The notes below the pieces were generated by a model. The model worked only from the letters and a program-made list of their open reading frames with translations, had not been told where the DNA came from and made no database searches. DNA of 64,000 nucleotides from Anomaloglossus baeobatrachus (lineage: Eukaryota; Chordata; Amphibia; Anura; Aromobatidae), in NCBI RefSeq assembly GCF_048569485.1, contig NC_134355.1, positions 659,622,215 to 659,686,214 on the forward strand, given 5' to 3'. The position numbers and the translations under genes were made by a program. Below are positions 23,297 to 35,443 of the stretch, piece by piece. How positions within the stretch are numbered: position 1 is the stretch's first letter; each line of letters opens with the position of its first letter.

Positions 23297-24460
23297 ATAG
23301 GTTTTCCCATATCATGTGATCAAAGGAGCCTAACAAGCAGACCAGCAAAAATTAGCTCCCGCTAGTATGACTATGAAACAGCACACAGCTGTTCAACGCT
23401 CGAGTCTGCCTGTGTTAATCATAGAGACCAGAGAAACCATCAGGCAGAGTTTCAAAATCTCCAATGTGAACAGAGTTCGGTACCTCCTTGACAGTCGACA
23501 AAGTTTGTGCAAAACTCCATGAAGCAATGACACAATTTTTTGTTAAGAAGAAGAATTAATTTATTAAATACATAGAAATTGTCGTTTTGGAGGTATATGA
23601 TAAAAGTGGGATAAAAACGTATTGGTTGCAGTCTAAAGTTGCGAAAAATAGGTTAATGGTTCTATCCCACTTTTTGTGTATAGTATATTAATCAAAAAGC
23701 TTTACAGGGGAAAAGAGCTTGACAAAGAAACCTTTAACTTGTTTATTGAGCTACACATAAGACAATGTATAAGGGGTTTTCTTGGCCAAAGTGTAGTACA
23801 GGAACCCTAAATACCAGTTAAGTATATGTACCTGGATGGATGTCCACCTCCACTAAGCTTATACTCCTGAAAATAGTGAATGACAGATCACACAATGGCT
23901 CCATCTGCACCATTACAGTCAATGGCCCCATTGGCGCTTATGTCCAAAACCCATTTTGCGGGAAGGTTTGCACGGACGCCCTGACAGGACCACTGAACGA
24001 CGATCAGAATGCAGTGTGAAAGCAGCCTTATTCCCTTTGCTAAATTGTGCTACAATTCCTTTCCTTACCACTAGAGGCTGTTATTATGTTCTGTAATTGC
24101 CCTTTAGTAAGCTGTCCGATAATATACCTGTGGAAGTCATCTTGTTTCCTGTTTGCGCATACTTCAAGTCTCATGGAACATTCACACATTGCTTGAGTGT
24201 TGTGTCAAGGCTAATGTGTCGTTCCAGTCTCATCTCCAACTGTAGAACTGTCTTACCCAGACAGCTCCCACTCCTCTCCAGATTGTTTCCCAATCTCCCA
24301 TTGCTACGTCCAAAGACTTCTACTACTGCTTATTGTTCCCTACTCTTGCTTGTAGAGCCACTGGATTCCAGTAGTATTCCACTAGTATCTTAACTATGGG
24401 TCAAGTTTGTTGCTGCGGCTCTTTATGAGGCCCAGTCTAGACAGTCTAGTCTTCATTCAC
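23297..24460. other. Intron 1 sequence, no feature recognised
   Basis: AT-moderate non-coding sequence. A 98-codon open frame at 24097-24393 shows no motif. Nothing else is supportable. Confidence 0.5.
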
Positions 24461-24462
24461 TA

Positions 24463-25000
24463 AAGGGGGCTTTACACACAATGATATATCTAACGATATG
24501 TCGTCGGGGTCACGGAATTTCTGATGCACATCCGGCGTCGTTAGCGACATTGTTGCGTGTAACAGCTCCGAGCGAGTGTTAACGATCAAACATACTCACC
24601 TAATCTTTGATCATTGACATGTCGTTCATTTTCAAAATCTCGATGGTCGTTGTGGACTCAGGTTGTTCGTCTTTCCTGAGGCAGCACACATCGCTAGCTG
24701 TGACACACCGGGAACGACGAACAACAGCTTACCTGCTTGTCGTTAATGCAGTTGGTCACCGCCCCTCTGCTTCTATTGGTCGGCCGCTGTATGACACCAC
24801 TGTGACGGCGCACAAACCTCCCCCTTAACGAAGAGGTTGTTCGCCGCCCACAGCGACGTCGCTAGGAAGGTAAGTACGTGTGACGGGTGTTAGCGATATT
24901 GTGCGCCACAGGCAGCGATTTGCCCGTGATGCACAAACGACGGAGGCGGGTGCTTTCACGAGCAGAATCGCTAACAATGTCGCTGCGTGTAAAGCAGCCT
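24463..25000. mobile_element. MITE, family A, copy 5
   Basis: Starts AGGGGGCTTTACACACAATG and ends TGCGTGTAAAGCAGCCT, with TA at 24461-24462 and 25001-25002. Somewhat diverged and internally shorter than copies 3 and 4. Confidence 0.85.
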
Positions 25001-25162
25001 TAAAGCTTTCAGGTCTAGCTAGCATTCGACCTTCCAATAGTGATAATGCTTTCTAAAGACACCCGACTTGCTTGCTGTACGAGGATACTTCTATCACTTG
25101 GTACTTGATTACTTCAGGACTTGCTTCACAAGTATAATCTTCTCTCTTCTTACACACAACAC

Positions 25163-25525
25163 TAGAGATAAGCGGACCCGTTGAAGTTCGGTTTGGCGGG
25201 TTCAGCTGGACTTTACATAAAGTTCGTGACGTGGACTTGACCTGAACATCAATAGAAGTGACTGATTGGGAAGTTCGGCTCTCCGACGACATGAAGCCAG
25301 CCATAAACAGAGCAATTCTGGCGAAGGGTTTTTCATTTTTTTTGTGCACACTACACAAAATCACGCTGTTTTTACCCCCAGTGTCAGCCATTCAAACACT
25401 GCAAGTGGCTCACACTGGGCAGAGCATTTAGCATACCCGGGCACACCGGTACTCGATCGAGTTGTGAGTATACGTAAAGCACCTGAATATCAAATTCGAA
25501 CACTTTACTGGTTTGCTCATGTCTA
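25163..25525. mobile_element. Short hAT-type MITE
   Basis: Ends TAGAGATAAGCGGA and the complement of TAGACATGAGCAAACC, flanked by near-identical 8-bp duplications (CACAACAC at 25155-25162, TACAACAC at 25526-25533; 7 of 8 match). At 363 bp it is nonautonomous. Its termini resemble the 10.6 kb hAT (TAGAGATGAGCG), so a related transposase could have moved it. Confidence 0.75.
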
Positions 25526-25729
25526 TACAACACCATAAACAATGTTGGTCTACAAATATGGGTACTTTCTCCTTCAGTGCTTTCTGATTAACTGCCTAGA
25601 AACATAATGCCCACTTGAAGAAGCTCTCCAATCAAACTTTTTATTCTTCATATTTTACAATCATCGTATTATATAACACTATCTGCTTACAATTGCTCAT
25701 TTTGCCTTTCTACACTGTTAATTCTTCTG

Positions 25730-25910
25730 TTTTCCTATCCTGCTATATATGTCTCCCATTTTGCTATATATGTCTCCCATCCTGGTATATATGATCTCCA
25801 TCCTGGTATTTATGTCCTCCTTCCTTTGCCCATCCTGCTATATATGTCCCCTTACTGAGCCTATCTTGGTATATAGTTCCTTATCCTGGGCCCCCTCCTG
25901 ATATTTGCAG
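25730..25910. repeat. Degenerate 'ctatatatgtctcccat' tandem repeat
   Basis: Five or more imperfect 18-35 bp units built on 'ctatatatgtc' and 'ccatcctg'. Similar composition appears at 48060-48180, so these may be parts of the same repeat class. Confidence 0.6.
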
Positions 25911-27462
25911 TCCCAGTTCTGTTTCTAACACATTAAAAAAAACCTCTACTCACCTCCCTCTGCCTCCACATCACGTAGCATCCTCTGTAGCCAGTGTTTA
26001 GTGGCTGGCAGCTTTTATTTCAGTGCAGGGATCTGACAGGTCTCTGTGCTGCAATGTATTTCAGCTGGATGTGCGTCCTCCGACACAGATGCAGCTGAAG
26101 CACGCACTGGGGTCAATGGGACCCTGTACCCTCTGGCCGGTCGCAACCTCTGCGATCATGATTGTTATGTAGAATCCCTGCCCCACATGTTTTGCAGCTG
26201 TTAGACAGTCAATCAACATGAGGGGATTGCCTGCCATACACAGTAATGCCGTAGCCATGTTGGCTACTGGTATTACTGTGATTGGCCAATCATTTCACAT
26301 CATCAGGTCTTATATAAGACGTGGTGACGTGATGCTCAGCACAATCTTCTCTAGAAGCAGTTCAGCAACAGTTGATCTAGGAGAGAGAGCTTTGATTAGA
26401 GCAGGCATATAGGCAGTGTTTAATTGCTATAGCATTAATTGTATATCGCTGCTGCACCATTAAAGCAAAAGTCCCAATTCATGGCTAGATGTTGTCCTTT
26501 CTCCTGTAAAACCGCTGTGACAGGGTCCTTCTCCCATATCACACAATCAATAGAGCGAGAGGTGGCTGTACAATCCAATAAGCATTTATTCCAAGCAAAT
26601 CAAACGGTCCACAAAATAATCCACCACAAAGAGGGTAAAATTAGTCCAGAAATATGAATATAATCCAATAAGCGATAAATGTCCAGGTCTCTTTGGGGAG
26701 CTGCAGCTTTTCCCTCAGAGGTTCAACCTTCTTCCTTCTCTCTTCAATTTCTCAAACAGATTGCTCAATCTCCAGGAATGCAAAGAGGTTAGATGGATTC
26801 CAGGCCCACCTCCCCCCACACTTAAGCTGGGTTTACACACTGAGAAAAATAGCAATCCAATTATCAAGGGTAAAAATTCAGCATATAAAATACACCTTTA
26901 TTCCTAAACTTGTAGGAGCAACAGATTCACTCCAAAACACACAAGTCAGGTACTGAAAGCCATCACTAGGAGAGGTGAATTAACACCCTGGTCATATAAG
27001 TTAGCCTACAAAGGCAAGCGCCCAGAGGGGTCGCATATAGTGATGGCCACTAGAATAACAAACACATGAAAAAAACTAAACAAACATAAAGGAAAATCGA
27101 TGTTGCTGTATGCAAAGGACAGTGGTCCAATTGACAAAAAAAACACAACATACAAAATAATACCTAAAAAAACAATCAAGGTGCAATGCACTCCATTGAC
27201 TGACAATGGTCAGTCATACAGATACATGAAATGCAATAAATTTTAGGCATTAAAAAAGGAATGGTCTCACCCAATCCCTTTTGATGGAGGGACACGCAGT
27301 CTCTTGATCCTGAGTAGTGGATACGTCCGCCATAAGCTGGCCCTACCACCTACCAGATGTAAAATAACAAATGACTGCTGCCCCAGACTTCCGTCCTAAC
27401 AAGGACGGACCACAACTAGGTCTCAAGCTGGACCCCTATGCTGACCCTGATGACATCCCGGC

Positions 27463-27500
27463 GTCCCGACGCGTTTCGTCACTAAGACTCCTCAGGGGAC
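27463..27500 (-). ncRNA. Hammerhead ribozyme motif, left arm
   Basis: Mirror copy of the motif at 28718-28755, read on the minus strand: stem I GUCCC/GGGAC, core CUGAGGA, stem II GUC/GAC, GAAA box, and very short stem III CGCGUC. See that entry for details. Confidence 0.65.
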
Positions 27501-27839
27501 ATGATAGTCTTCAGTCAGGTCCTTGCTGCCAGCCCTCACCAAACCATAGTGTCAAAGGTTCTGGCGTGGTCGAGAATAGGGTCATTTAAACCTGTGAGTG
27601 ATGTCATTGCTCCAATCAGAAGCTACATTCCACCTGATGCTTAGTTAATCAAAATCAAGTGGATATCCTCATATGGATCTGGATTAAACATGTGTAAAGC
27701 ACACCCCCTATATGATGTCACCAGCATTACACTGACGTGACGTCCATATCCTCAGAGGGGACTAGACCAATCAATGATCGGGTATATAGCTGCAACAGGT
27801 GCAAAATCAGGAGTCCTCCCCACATCCCCTCCAATCAGA

Positions 27840-28140
27840 TGTTTACTTACATCCGGCCAGGGAGGCACATCGCATATGTGCCGGCATCAGGGGGGAGGGA
27901 CCTCCTCACGATTCAGGTGTTTCGCTCACATCAGGCCAGGGATGCACATCCAGTATGCACCAGCATCAGAGGGGAGGAACTTCCTCTCTGATCGGATGTT
28001 AGTCCACTTCCGGCCGGGGACGCACATCTCGTGTGCGCCAGTATCAGGGCGGGACTTCCTCTTCCTCGACTGATGATACACATCCGGCCGGGGACGCACA
28101 TCTCGTGTGCGCCCTTCTCAGGGGGGAGGGACTTCCTGTG
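27840..28140 (+). repeat. Four degenerate tandem units of about 75 bp in palindrome spacer
   Basis: Each unit has 'ccggccggggacgcacatc' or a variant, followed by 'tcaggggggagggacttcct' or a variant. 'cgcacatctcgtgtgcgcc' within each unit is itself a small hairpin. The units account for the overlapping open frames here, which are not genes. Confidence 0.8.
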
Positions 28141-28717
28141 GGCCATGATCATGTGATCGGGAGATTCCCGCATCACTTCCGGTCCCTGGTGTCAATCATT
28201 CCACCATACGGAGCAGCTCCCACATGCATAGATAGTAGGGGAGGAGCTCCCATTACGCATGGACACGTCATCGGAGGTGGGTGTGAAGACTACCCCACAT
28301 GTTCCCACCCATTCCAAGCCCAGTATGGAGATAAGAGGACCGCCCCCTCTCCATGGGGATACGGTCCGGTCGACGCATAAATGCCATCACGTGCATGGGG
28401 AGGACTCCTGATTTTGCACCTGTTGCAGCTATATACCCGATCATTGATTGGTCTAGTCCCCTCTGAGGATATGGACGTCACGTCAGTGTAATGCTGGTGA
28501 CATCATATAGGGGGTGTGCTTTACACATGTTTAATCCAGATCCATATGAGGATATCCACTTGATTTTGATTAACTAAGCATCAGGTGGAATGTAGCTTCT
28601 GATTGGAGCAATGACATCACTCACAGGTTTAAATGACCCTATTCTCGACCACGCCAGAACCTTTGACACTATGGTTTGGTGAGGGCTGGCAGCAAGGACC
28701 TGACTGAAGACTATCAT

Positions 28718-28755
28718 GTCCCCTGAGGAGTCTTAGTGACGAAACGCGTCGGGAC
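28718..28755 (+). ncRNA. Hammerhead ribozyme motif, right arm
   Basis: In order: GUCCC (stem I 5' strand, 28718-28722), CUGAGGA (core, 28723-28729), GUC-loop-GAC (stem II, 28730-28740), GAAA (28741-28744), CGCGUC (minimal stem III plus the cleavage-site triplet GUC), and GGGAC (28751-28755), pairing perfectly with the 5' GUCCC. The predicted cleavage follows C28750. Core and three stems fit the minimal hammerheads known from Penelope-like elements. The core has G where CUGAUGA has U, a position the family tolerates. Confidence 0.68.
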
Positions 28756-29799
28756 GCCGGGATGTCATCAGGGTCAGCATAGGGGTCCAACTTGAGACCT
28801 AGTTGTGGTCCGTCCTTGTTAGGACGGAAGTCTGGGGCAGCAGTCATTTGTTATTTTACATCTGGTAGGTGGTAGGGCCAGCTTATGGCGGACGTATCCA
28901 CTACTCAGGATCAAGAGACTGCGTGTCCCTCCATCAAAAGGGATTGGGTGAGACCATTCCTTTTTTAATGCCTAAAATTTATTGCATTTCATGTATCTGT
29001 ATGACTGACCATTGTCAGTCAATGGAGTGCATTGCACCTTGATTGTTTTTTTAGGTATTATTTTGTATGTTGTGTTTTTTTTGTCAATTGGACCACTGTC
29101 CTTTGCATACAGCAACATCGATTTTCCTTTATGTTTGTTTAGTTTTTTTCATGTGTTTGTTATTCTAGTGGCCATCACTATATGCGACCCCTCTGGGCGC
29201 TTGCCTTTGTAGGCTAACTTATATGACCAGGGTGTTAATTCACCTCTCCTAGTGATGGCTTTCAGTACCTGACTTGTGTGTTTTGGAGTGAATCTGTTGC
29301 TCCTACAAGTTTAGGAATAAAGGTGTATTTTATATGCTGAATTTTTACTTTTGGGTTTACACACTGCAACATCGCAAAGGACATCGCTGTAACGTCACTG
29401 GTTTGGTGACGTAACAGCGACCTCCCTAAGTCTCTGCTAAGTCTCTGGTGAGCGTTGAAACAGGCAAACCTGGCCAACAACTCAACAGCGATCCGGACCT
29501 GCAGAGCGACCTAGCTGGTTGTTTGGGGACGTTGATAAGCAGCCTTTTGAAAGGGAAGTTGCTAACAAAGTCGCTGCAAAGTCTTCACACACTGAAACTT
29601 CATGCTGCACAGCGGGAAACAAAGGACCTAGGAATGGTCCTGAACGATTTGTAACGATTACAACTTCACAGCAGGGGCCGGGTCGCTGATAGGTTTCACA
29701 CACTGCAACATCGCAAACAACATCGCTATTGCGTCACAAAACCGGTGACGTTACAGCGATGTCGTTTGAGATGTTGCAGTGTGTAAACCCAGCATTAGG

Positions 29800-30330
29800 G
29801 ACAAACACTACAGGGAGTGATTACCTACAGACAATACAATGTACACACAGGCAATACAAATAATGGACAGTGAACCACGCCTAAACATTAACCCACACAA
29901 AATGGTACAAAATCTACAATATCACACCATCACTACCACTGTTATCTGTATTCAGTATAAGGATAGCTGGTGGAGTAGGGATAGTTTTGGATTACAGGCA
30001 TATTGGCAGGGTTAATTGCCTTAGAGAATGTGTACAAGAACAGTGTCTTTTCAGGCTTTCACATAGCTGAATTTTCGCATGAATTGCTATGTGTCACATA
30101 CTTCTGGGACTCATCATACAGTATAAGTTAACAATTAAATATATTAGTTATTAATATAAGAACTAGTATTAGTAATTTAATAGTTATTATACAACTACTA
30201 AATATTTGTACTTGAGTTTATATATAATAAAAAATGCCTAAATCCCAATACTATAAGGGATTGTGGCATATGAAGTAAACATACACACAAATATTCCAAA
30301 TAAAATATTTATGAATAAATAAGTAAATAA
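29800..30330. other. AT-rich intron sequence, nothing recognised
   Basis: AT-rich, with no open frame or element end that I can support. Confidence 0.5.
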
Positions 30331-30334
30331 AATA

Positions 30335-30690
30335 TACAGTATCTCACAAAAGTTATTACACCCCTCACATTTTTGTAAATATTTTATTAAACATTTTCAT
30401 GGGACAATCATGGGACCTTGCAGATCTGACACTTTGATACAATGTGAACAATATTGTGGGAAAAACAGTGCAATAGGGTCTTATCAAAAATAAAAGGGCG
30501 TAAATGAGAGTTCTGGCCGCTCATCTTGTGTAGTTGTGTGACCTTCAAGAAAATGCCAAAGGAAATGCAGACAGTGCGAGGCCTAGACAAAATGGGCAGG
30601 AGAAATGGCAATGTAGGCAATAAAAGAGTGTCACACAGAGGTAGAATCTGAGGTTGCAGAGGTTCAGGATGAGGCACCATCAGGGGTCCC
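30335..30690 (+). mobile_element. Tc1-type transposon fragment (left end)
   Basis: Begins ACAGTATCTCACAAAAGTTA followed by 'acacccctcacatttttgta', a widespread Tc1-family terminal inverted repeat of fish and frogs. It then runs to the start of a transposase-like frame, ATGCCAAAGGAAATG. No opposite end or catalytic domain is found, so it is a truncated relic. Confidence 0.6.
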
Positions 30691-30704
30691 AGCTAACAAG
30701 TCAT

Positions 30705-31510
30705 TTGTCCCTCTTAATCATTGCCTTAAGGTTTTTGGGTCAATATCATGATTCGGTCTTGGCTGGTCACCCTGGTGTAAATGGTACCTTGGATCTTTTA
30801 CTGCGTTGTTTCTAGTGGCCCAAGGTCTGGAGGGATGTGGTATCCTATGTGTCCACATGTGCCACCTATGTGCGCTCTAAAGGCCCCATAACACACAACG
30901 AGATCGCTAACAAGATTGTTGCTGAATCAGAGTTTCTGTGACATAGCAATGATCTCGCCAGCGATCTCGTTATGTGTGACACCTACCAGTGATCAGGCCC
31001 CTGCTGTGAGATCTCTAGTCATTGCCGAATGGTCCGGACCATTTTCTTCAAAGGCGATGTCCTGCTGGGCAGCACGCATCGCTGTGTTTGACGCCTACCA
31101 ACGACCTCCTAACAGGGTCGTTATACATATATAACGATCCGCCTAGATTGTTATACAGGTCGCTCATCATTACTGCATCGTTGGTCAGGTCTGACTGTGT
31201 GACATCTCACCAGCGACCTCCCAGCGACTTACCAGTGATCCTGATCAGGATGTATCGTTGTCGGGATCGCTGGTAAGTCGTTGTGTGTGACTGGGCCTTT
31301 AGGCATCTCTCCCTCATCTGTCAGGTTGTTCACTACCATTAATTGTCCCTAGCAAATAATGTACAGACATTTCCATGGCTTTTATTACAGATCTTCCTCT
31401 CCTGGTAATACGGTTATTTTTGTTGTGTTTTTGTTGTGGTTGATGGGTTTTCCAAAGTGACACATTTTATTGCCCTACCCTCATTACCAAGAGATTAGGA
31501 TTAAGATAAC
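30705..31510 (+). mobile_element. Gypsy-type pol (integrase) fossil, split by a MITE
   Basis: Conceptual translation before the MITE shows LAGHPGVNGTLDLLLR, and after it shows IFVVFLLWLMGFPK. These resemble the zinc-binding region and start of the core of Gypsy/chromovirus-type integrases. Fragmentary and broken in several places, so probably old. A family C MITE (30880-31299) sits inside it. No LTRs are attached in the neighbourhood. Confidence 0.65.
30880..31299. mobile_element. MITE, family C (AAGGCCC...ACACAACGA)
   Basis: Starts AAGGCCCCATAACACACAAC and ends GTTGTGTGTGACTGGGCCTT, with TA on each side (30878-30879 and 31300-31301). The interior is rich in GCGATC words. It interrupts the Gypsy pol fossil. 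Confidence 0.8.
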
Positions 31511-31762
31511 ATTAACAAAACTTTTAATAAGTGATAGAAGTGATAAAGTGTAAATAATATTGTGTTTGTATCCTGTATATCTACATTGCCCAATTTCTTG
31601 ATGTAAAATAATCTATTTTGATTATCATCACTTCTGCCGTACCCCAATCGTATACTCGAGGCACTGCTTCTCTGTTCGTCTAAAAATTAATACCTGTTGT
31701 TTAAGTTACTACTGAGTCGTTGTTTTCTGAGCTGCTGCATTCTCATAACCTGTTTACAGTGG

Positions 31763-32027
31763 CTCAGACTGCCAGGACCCAACCACCACCATTTTTCCCC
31801 CCTAGAAAGACACGACACCGTTCTCTTATAAATTAAAACACTTTTATTTGAATTTTCCATTTTGGAGAGAGGCATGGAGAAAAAACCACTCTCATCTTTT
31901 GGCATAAAATTTGGTCGCAGCTTTAAACCAGGCATTAACTTGCCAACATCACGGGGTTCAGGTAAATGTACCGCCTTCCGGCCGTCCGGCGCGGGTATTT
32001 CACCACCACTTTTTCTACCCCTTCCGC
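31763..32027 (-). repeat. Split direct repeat Y, outer copy
   Basis: 265 bp, almost identical to 32292-32556 (a single difference noted, near 31839). Contains 'ggcataaaatttggtcgcag' and 'ccttccggccgtccggcgcg'. Confidence 0.93.
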
Positions 32028-32090
32028 TGCTGCGACTTAAACACAGAAAAACTCAATCAACTTGGAAAACAAAAAGGGAGGGAGGGTGGG

Positions 32091-32295
32091 AAACAGGTCC
32101 GGGTCCTGCAGCCGAGAGGCTGGAAGCTGGGCAGCACGGTGATATGTATCCAGGAGGCGGGGCTTAGGCCAGTCACACCACAGGAGGCGGGGGCGGCAGG
32201 TCAGTGTCTTTCTAGGGGGAGACCTCTATTTAAACATGCATAGGGGCCAGCAGTCAGGGGGCAGCATCTCAAGTTTCTGGCTGCAGTGCCCCTCA
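32091..32295 (-). repeat. Split direct repeat X, inner copy
   Basis: 205 bp, matching 37416-37620 over its whole length, from 'aaacaggtccgggtc' to 'gcagtgcccctca'. Confidence 0.93.
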
Positions 32296-32556
32296 GACTG
32301 CCAGGACCCAACCACCACCATTTTTCCCCCCTAGAAAGACACGACACCGTTCTCTTATAAATTAAAATACTTTTATTTGAATTTTCCATTTTGGAGAGAG
32401 GCATGGAGAAAAAACCACTCTCATCTTTTGGCATAAAATTTGGTCGCAGCTTTAAACCAGGCATTAACTTGCCAACATCACGGGGTTCAGGTAAATGTAC
32501 CGCCTTCCGGCCGTCCGGCGCGGGTATTTCACCACCACTTTTTCTACCCCTTCCGC
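32292..32556 (-). repeat. Split direct repeat Y, inner copy
   Basis: Second copy of the 265-bp repeat, overlapping repeat X by CTCA at its left edge. Confidence 0.93.
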
Positions 32557-32729
32557 CAAGGAGCAGCACCGCGCCAGCAAGCTGCGACCCCCCCCAAAAA
32601 CTGAAATACCTGAGCCGTCCCAGGCATTTCCGAAACCACCATATCCATAACATCATCATTTTGGGGTGTACCCATCCGAGCTTAAGGACAGCCAAATATT
32701 GCCTTCCAGCTGGCGGTGCCAGACCAACA

Positions 32730-34525
32730 ACCTCTTTTTTTTTTTTTTTTTTTTAAAAAACACTTTATTAACAGCACAACTTGGGTAGGCCCTGATCGAC
32801 CATGCGCCAGGAGAGATCCTTATCACATTCTTCCATAGCTCCAATCCCCCTGGGCCAGAAGGTAACCTTCGACCGGATCGTTGTAACACTCCGCACTAAA
32901 ACAGGGAAACCTGTACCTCTCTGACCGGATAAGGGTAAGAGGCCTAGCTAGACGGCCTTGGACCAGATACTTGAAGCCTATGTGTATCACCAAGTCGGTT
33001 GTAGAAAAGAGAGCTCACGCAATCTTGATCGCCTCTGATAGACCCACAGCTGAGCCAAGCTCCGGCAACCTTTCCAATTACTTTCACTGTAACAGGAACC
33101 AAGAACCGACCACCAAGGCGAAGAGGCGAAGATCCGCTCTCCTCGCAGACAACATACATGGAAGTAACCTCGGACCCAATCACTGGGCCGACTTGGATCT
33201 GAAAGGCAAAAACACTGTCAGAACAGGGAATTCTCGTAACCATCAAACACCTCGTCTCTCCAAGGTGGTACTGACAAAAACCCACAAAAAATTTTTTTTT
33301 TTTTTTTTTTTTTTGGATAAACAAATCACAATCATGTCATTTTACATTAGCCCTGTACGCTGTTCTGAATCTCCTTACGTGTCGAATAAAACCCGATTTC
33401 AAAAAACCAACTCCGACCTGACGTCCCTCATAATGCATTTCCATTGTCGTTACCTGATCCACTGAAAACTGTGCTCATGTATGCTGGCTCCTGAAGCCTT
33501 GTAGCACCCCAACTCTGGGAGAGTACGTGCCGGGTACCACGGCTGGCAAACACCAAAATAACGAGTAACCGTCGCATTACCAACCAAAAACCAGCCCACA
33601 AAATGGAGGACCAACTACGTAACGCTAAAATGAAGGGCCGTCGTCATGGGTAAAAACTGGTCCCATACACCCGCTCGCCTAAGAGACATAAACGACAACG
33701 TCGGGACACCCGCCGAGTGAGGGAAAAAGATCCAAAATATCAATGTATAGATTTGCAATGGGGCGAACAATCCAAACCCCCACTTTTTTCTTTTTCTTTT
33801 TTTTTTTTTTTTTTAAAAACAAAACAAACAATCTTCGGCTAAAAAAGAATAGGCCTACTGTGCTCCACTCGCTTACCATAATCATCCAACCCTTCAATAC
33901 CTTTCACCCCACAAGACCCTCATCGCTTCAGTACCGTTCCGCAATTTAAAAATGGGAAGACCGACCTCGTAACAGTTTGCTTGCAACCGAAATTGGTGCA
34001 CATTCGCTGAATACTGCAGGGCGTGTATTACTAGAGGGTGGCTTGTAAAATCGTCACGCACATCAACCACCAGAGCAACACCCGCTGAATAACGTACCAT
34101 CGAACCGTCAGGTCAATGCAAAATGGAGGCCCGGATCATAGGCCTAACTTCACCGAGCACCCCACCATCTAGCTGAGAACTCCAACCTTGATCCTGCTGG
34201 TGGGTTGAGTTACCAAAATACCTGAGATTGGGATTGCAATAAGGTGCCCGATACAAACCCGGAACCCAGATGCCTGTTTTGCCTCCAACCCTGCGCTGAC
34301 CCATAATCATTCCAAGCCACAAAAACCTAATCAGCCTGATTACTTATTCGAGGAAAGGGCTGTAGTTGGTTAAGGCTTTTACCCACCGGCATCGTCGGAC
34401 CACTGGTCATTCTCCTATTTCCCAATCCACCCCCCTTTTTGTGTAGCTGGAACCGAAATAGGGGGAAAGGCGCAATCAAAGTTAGGTTAATGGACCATGT
34501 CCCCCCGGGCCCAGCATAAGGAGCA

Positions 34526-34556
<31 letters not shown>

Positions 34557-34573
34557 TATATATATATATAACT
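32730..34573. repeat. Homopolymer T tracts within the split-repeat element
   Basis: Runs of 15 or more T occur at about 32735-32754, 33292-33314, 33786-33814 and 34527-34553; the last continues into an (AT)n tract. They read as A runs on the element's minus strand. Their regular recurrence suggests several independent poly(A)-type events or slippage. Confidence 0.8.
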
Positions 34574-34677
34574 ATATAAACACTTTGTATCGCAAATGAT
34601 CCCAAACAGCTGGCCCTGCAACGCCGTAATACTCCATCTACAAATCTGTCTGTTCCTGCTCTTGAAACTATTATGGC

Positions 34678-34885
34678 ATGGCACGGTGGCTCAATGGCTA
34701 GCTGCAGCCCTGGGGACCTGGGCCCAAATCCCGCCAAGGACACCATCCGCAAGGAGCCTGTACGTTCTCCCCGTGACTGCGTGGGTCTACTCCGGGCACT
34801 CTAGCCTCCTCCCACACCCCCATAAACATACAGATAGGGAATCCAGACCGTAAGCCCCAATGGGGCAGCGTCCCCAATCCATGCA
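34678..34885 (+). mobile_element. tRNA-derived SINE-like repeat
   Basis: Begins GGCACGGTGGCTCAATGGCT, containing a pol III A-box-like TGGCTCAATGG, and 35 bp later a B-box-like GGGCCCAAATCCC. Downstream come 'gtacgttctccccgtgactg' and 'cctcctcccacaccc', characteristic of a widespread fish/amphibian short repeat. It ends near 'ccccaatggggcagcg'. Its placement beside a T/AT tract fits a retroposed insertion. Confidence 0.65.
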
Positions 34886-35443
34886 ACGCACCCAAAAACT
34901 AAAAGTGAATTTATACCTTTTAGAATATTTATGTGGAAGTAATTGTCCAGAAAATATTAGCGGGCATAATTATTCTGCGAATAGCTAACATTGCCGGTTT
35001 TCCCATCTCATTTGTTTATTTTCGGTTCTTACGGTAAGGAAAACCAATTAAAACATACGTAATTAACCAAAGAGGGAAAATCTAGTACAAAAGGATGAAA
35101 ATTACTTCACTACAAAAAAGAAGCAGTTTTAGAAAAACAATCAAACCATGCAAATGTACAGAAATATACTTCTCACATTTCGATAAAACTATCTGTGGCC
35201 AATATAGATCACTTCTTTCAATTACAGCATGACATTAGGGGTAAAACAGGGGGGTTAGATCCCGTGATCCCATAATATTGTCACTAATCAAAAAATCACT
35301 TGAAGGGTCAGTTAACCGGTGGCAACAAGATTATTACAAGGAATGGAGGCCGCCTGTATTAAACTAAGGTTGAAAAATTAAGATATGTTTAATTTTTGAA
35401 AGACGTCTCAGAGGATATCTCATTTGTACCTCTTCCGACAGGC

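Larger units (their letters stand above)
26843..29351. mobile_element. Palindromic hammerhead-bearing element (Penelope-like)
   Basis: Inverted arms of about 953 bp (26871-27823 and 28395-29348) are almost identical and flank a 571-bp spacer. The insertion is bounded by a 15-bp duplication, TGGGTTTACACACTG (26828-26842 and 29352-29366), of the family B MITE. Each arm carries a hammerhead-ribozyme motif (27463-27500 minus, 28718-28755 plus). The spacer carries four degenerate units of about 75 bp. Inverted copies with short hammerheads and variable-length target duplications are known for Penelope-like elements. No reverse transcriptase is present, so it is nonautonomous. Assignment to that class is inference. 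Confidence 0.75.
26825..29795. mobile_element. MITE, family B (AGCTGGGTTTACACACTG), split by an insertion
   Basis: Left terminus at 26825-26842. The remainder at 29352-29795 ends in the complement, CAGTGTGTAAACCCAGC. TA lies at 26823-26824 and 29796-29797. A 2.5 kb palindromic element has inserted 18 bp from the left end and duplicated 15 bp. The right part also holds an internal copy of 'cacactgcaacatcgcaaa', so the MITE itself has a tandem-like interior. Confidence 0.8.

Noticed and set aside
26280-26330. Possible hammerhead core on the minus strand (CUGAUGA...GAAA)
   Set aside because: Only three bases lie between the two boxes, so no stem II can form.
28629-28847. Conserved 72-codon protein encoded twice (27371-27589 plus, 28629-28847 minus)
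   Set aside because: The two frames are mirror copies created by the palindrome arms; no independent evidence of coding.
34678-34760. tRNA gene
   Set aside because: A- and B-box-like words are present, but no cloverleaf or acceptor stem. It is the head of a tRNA-derived short repeat.
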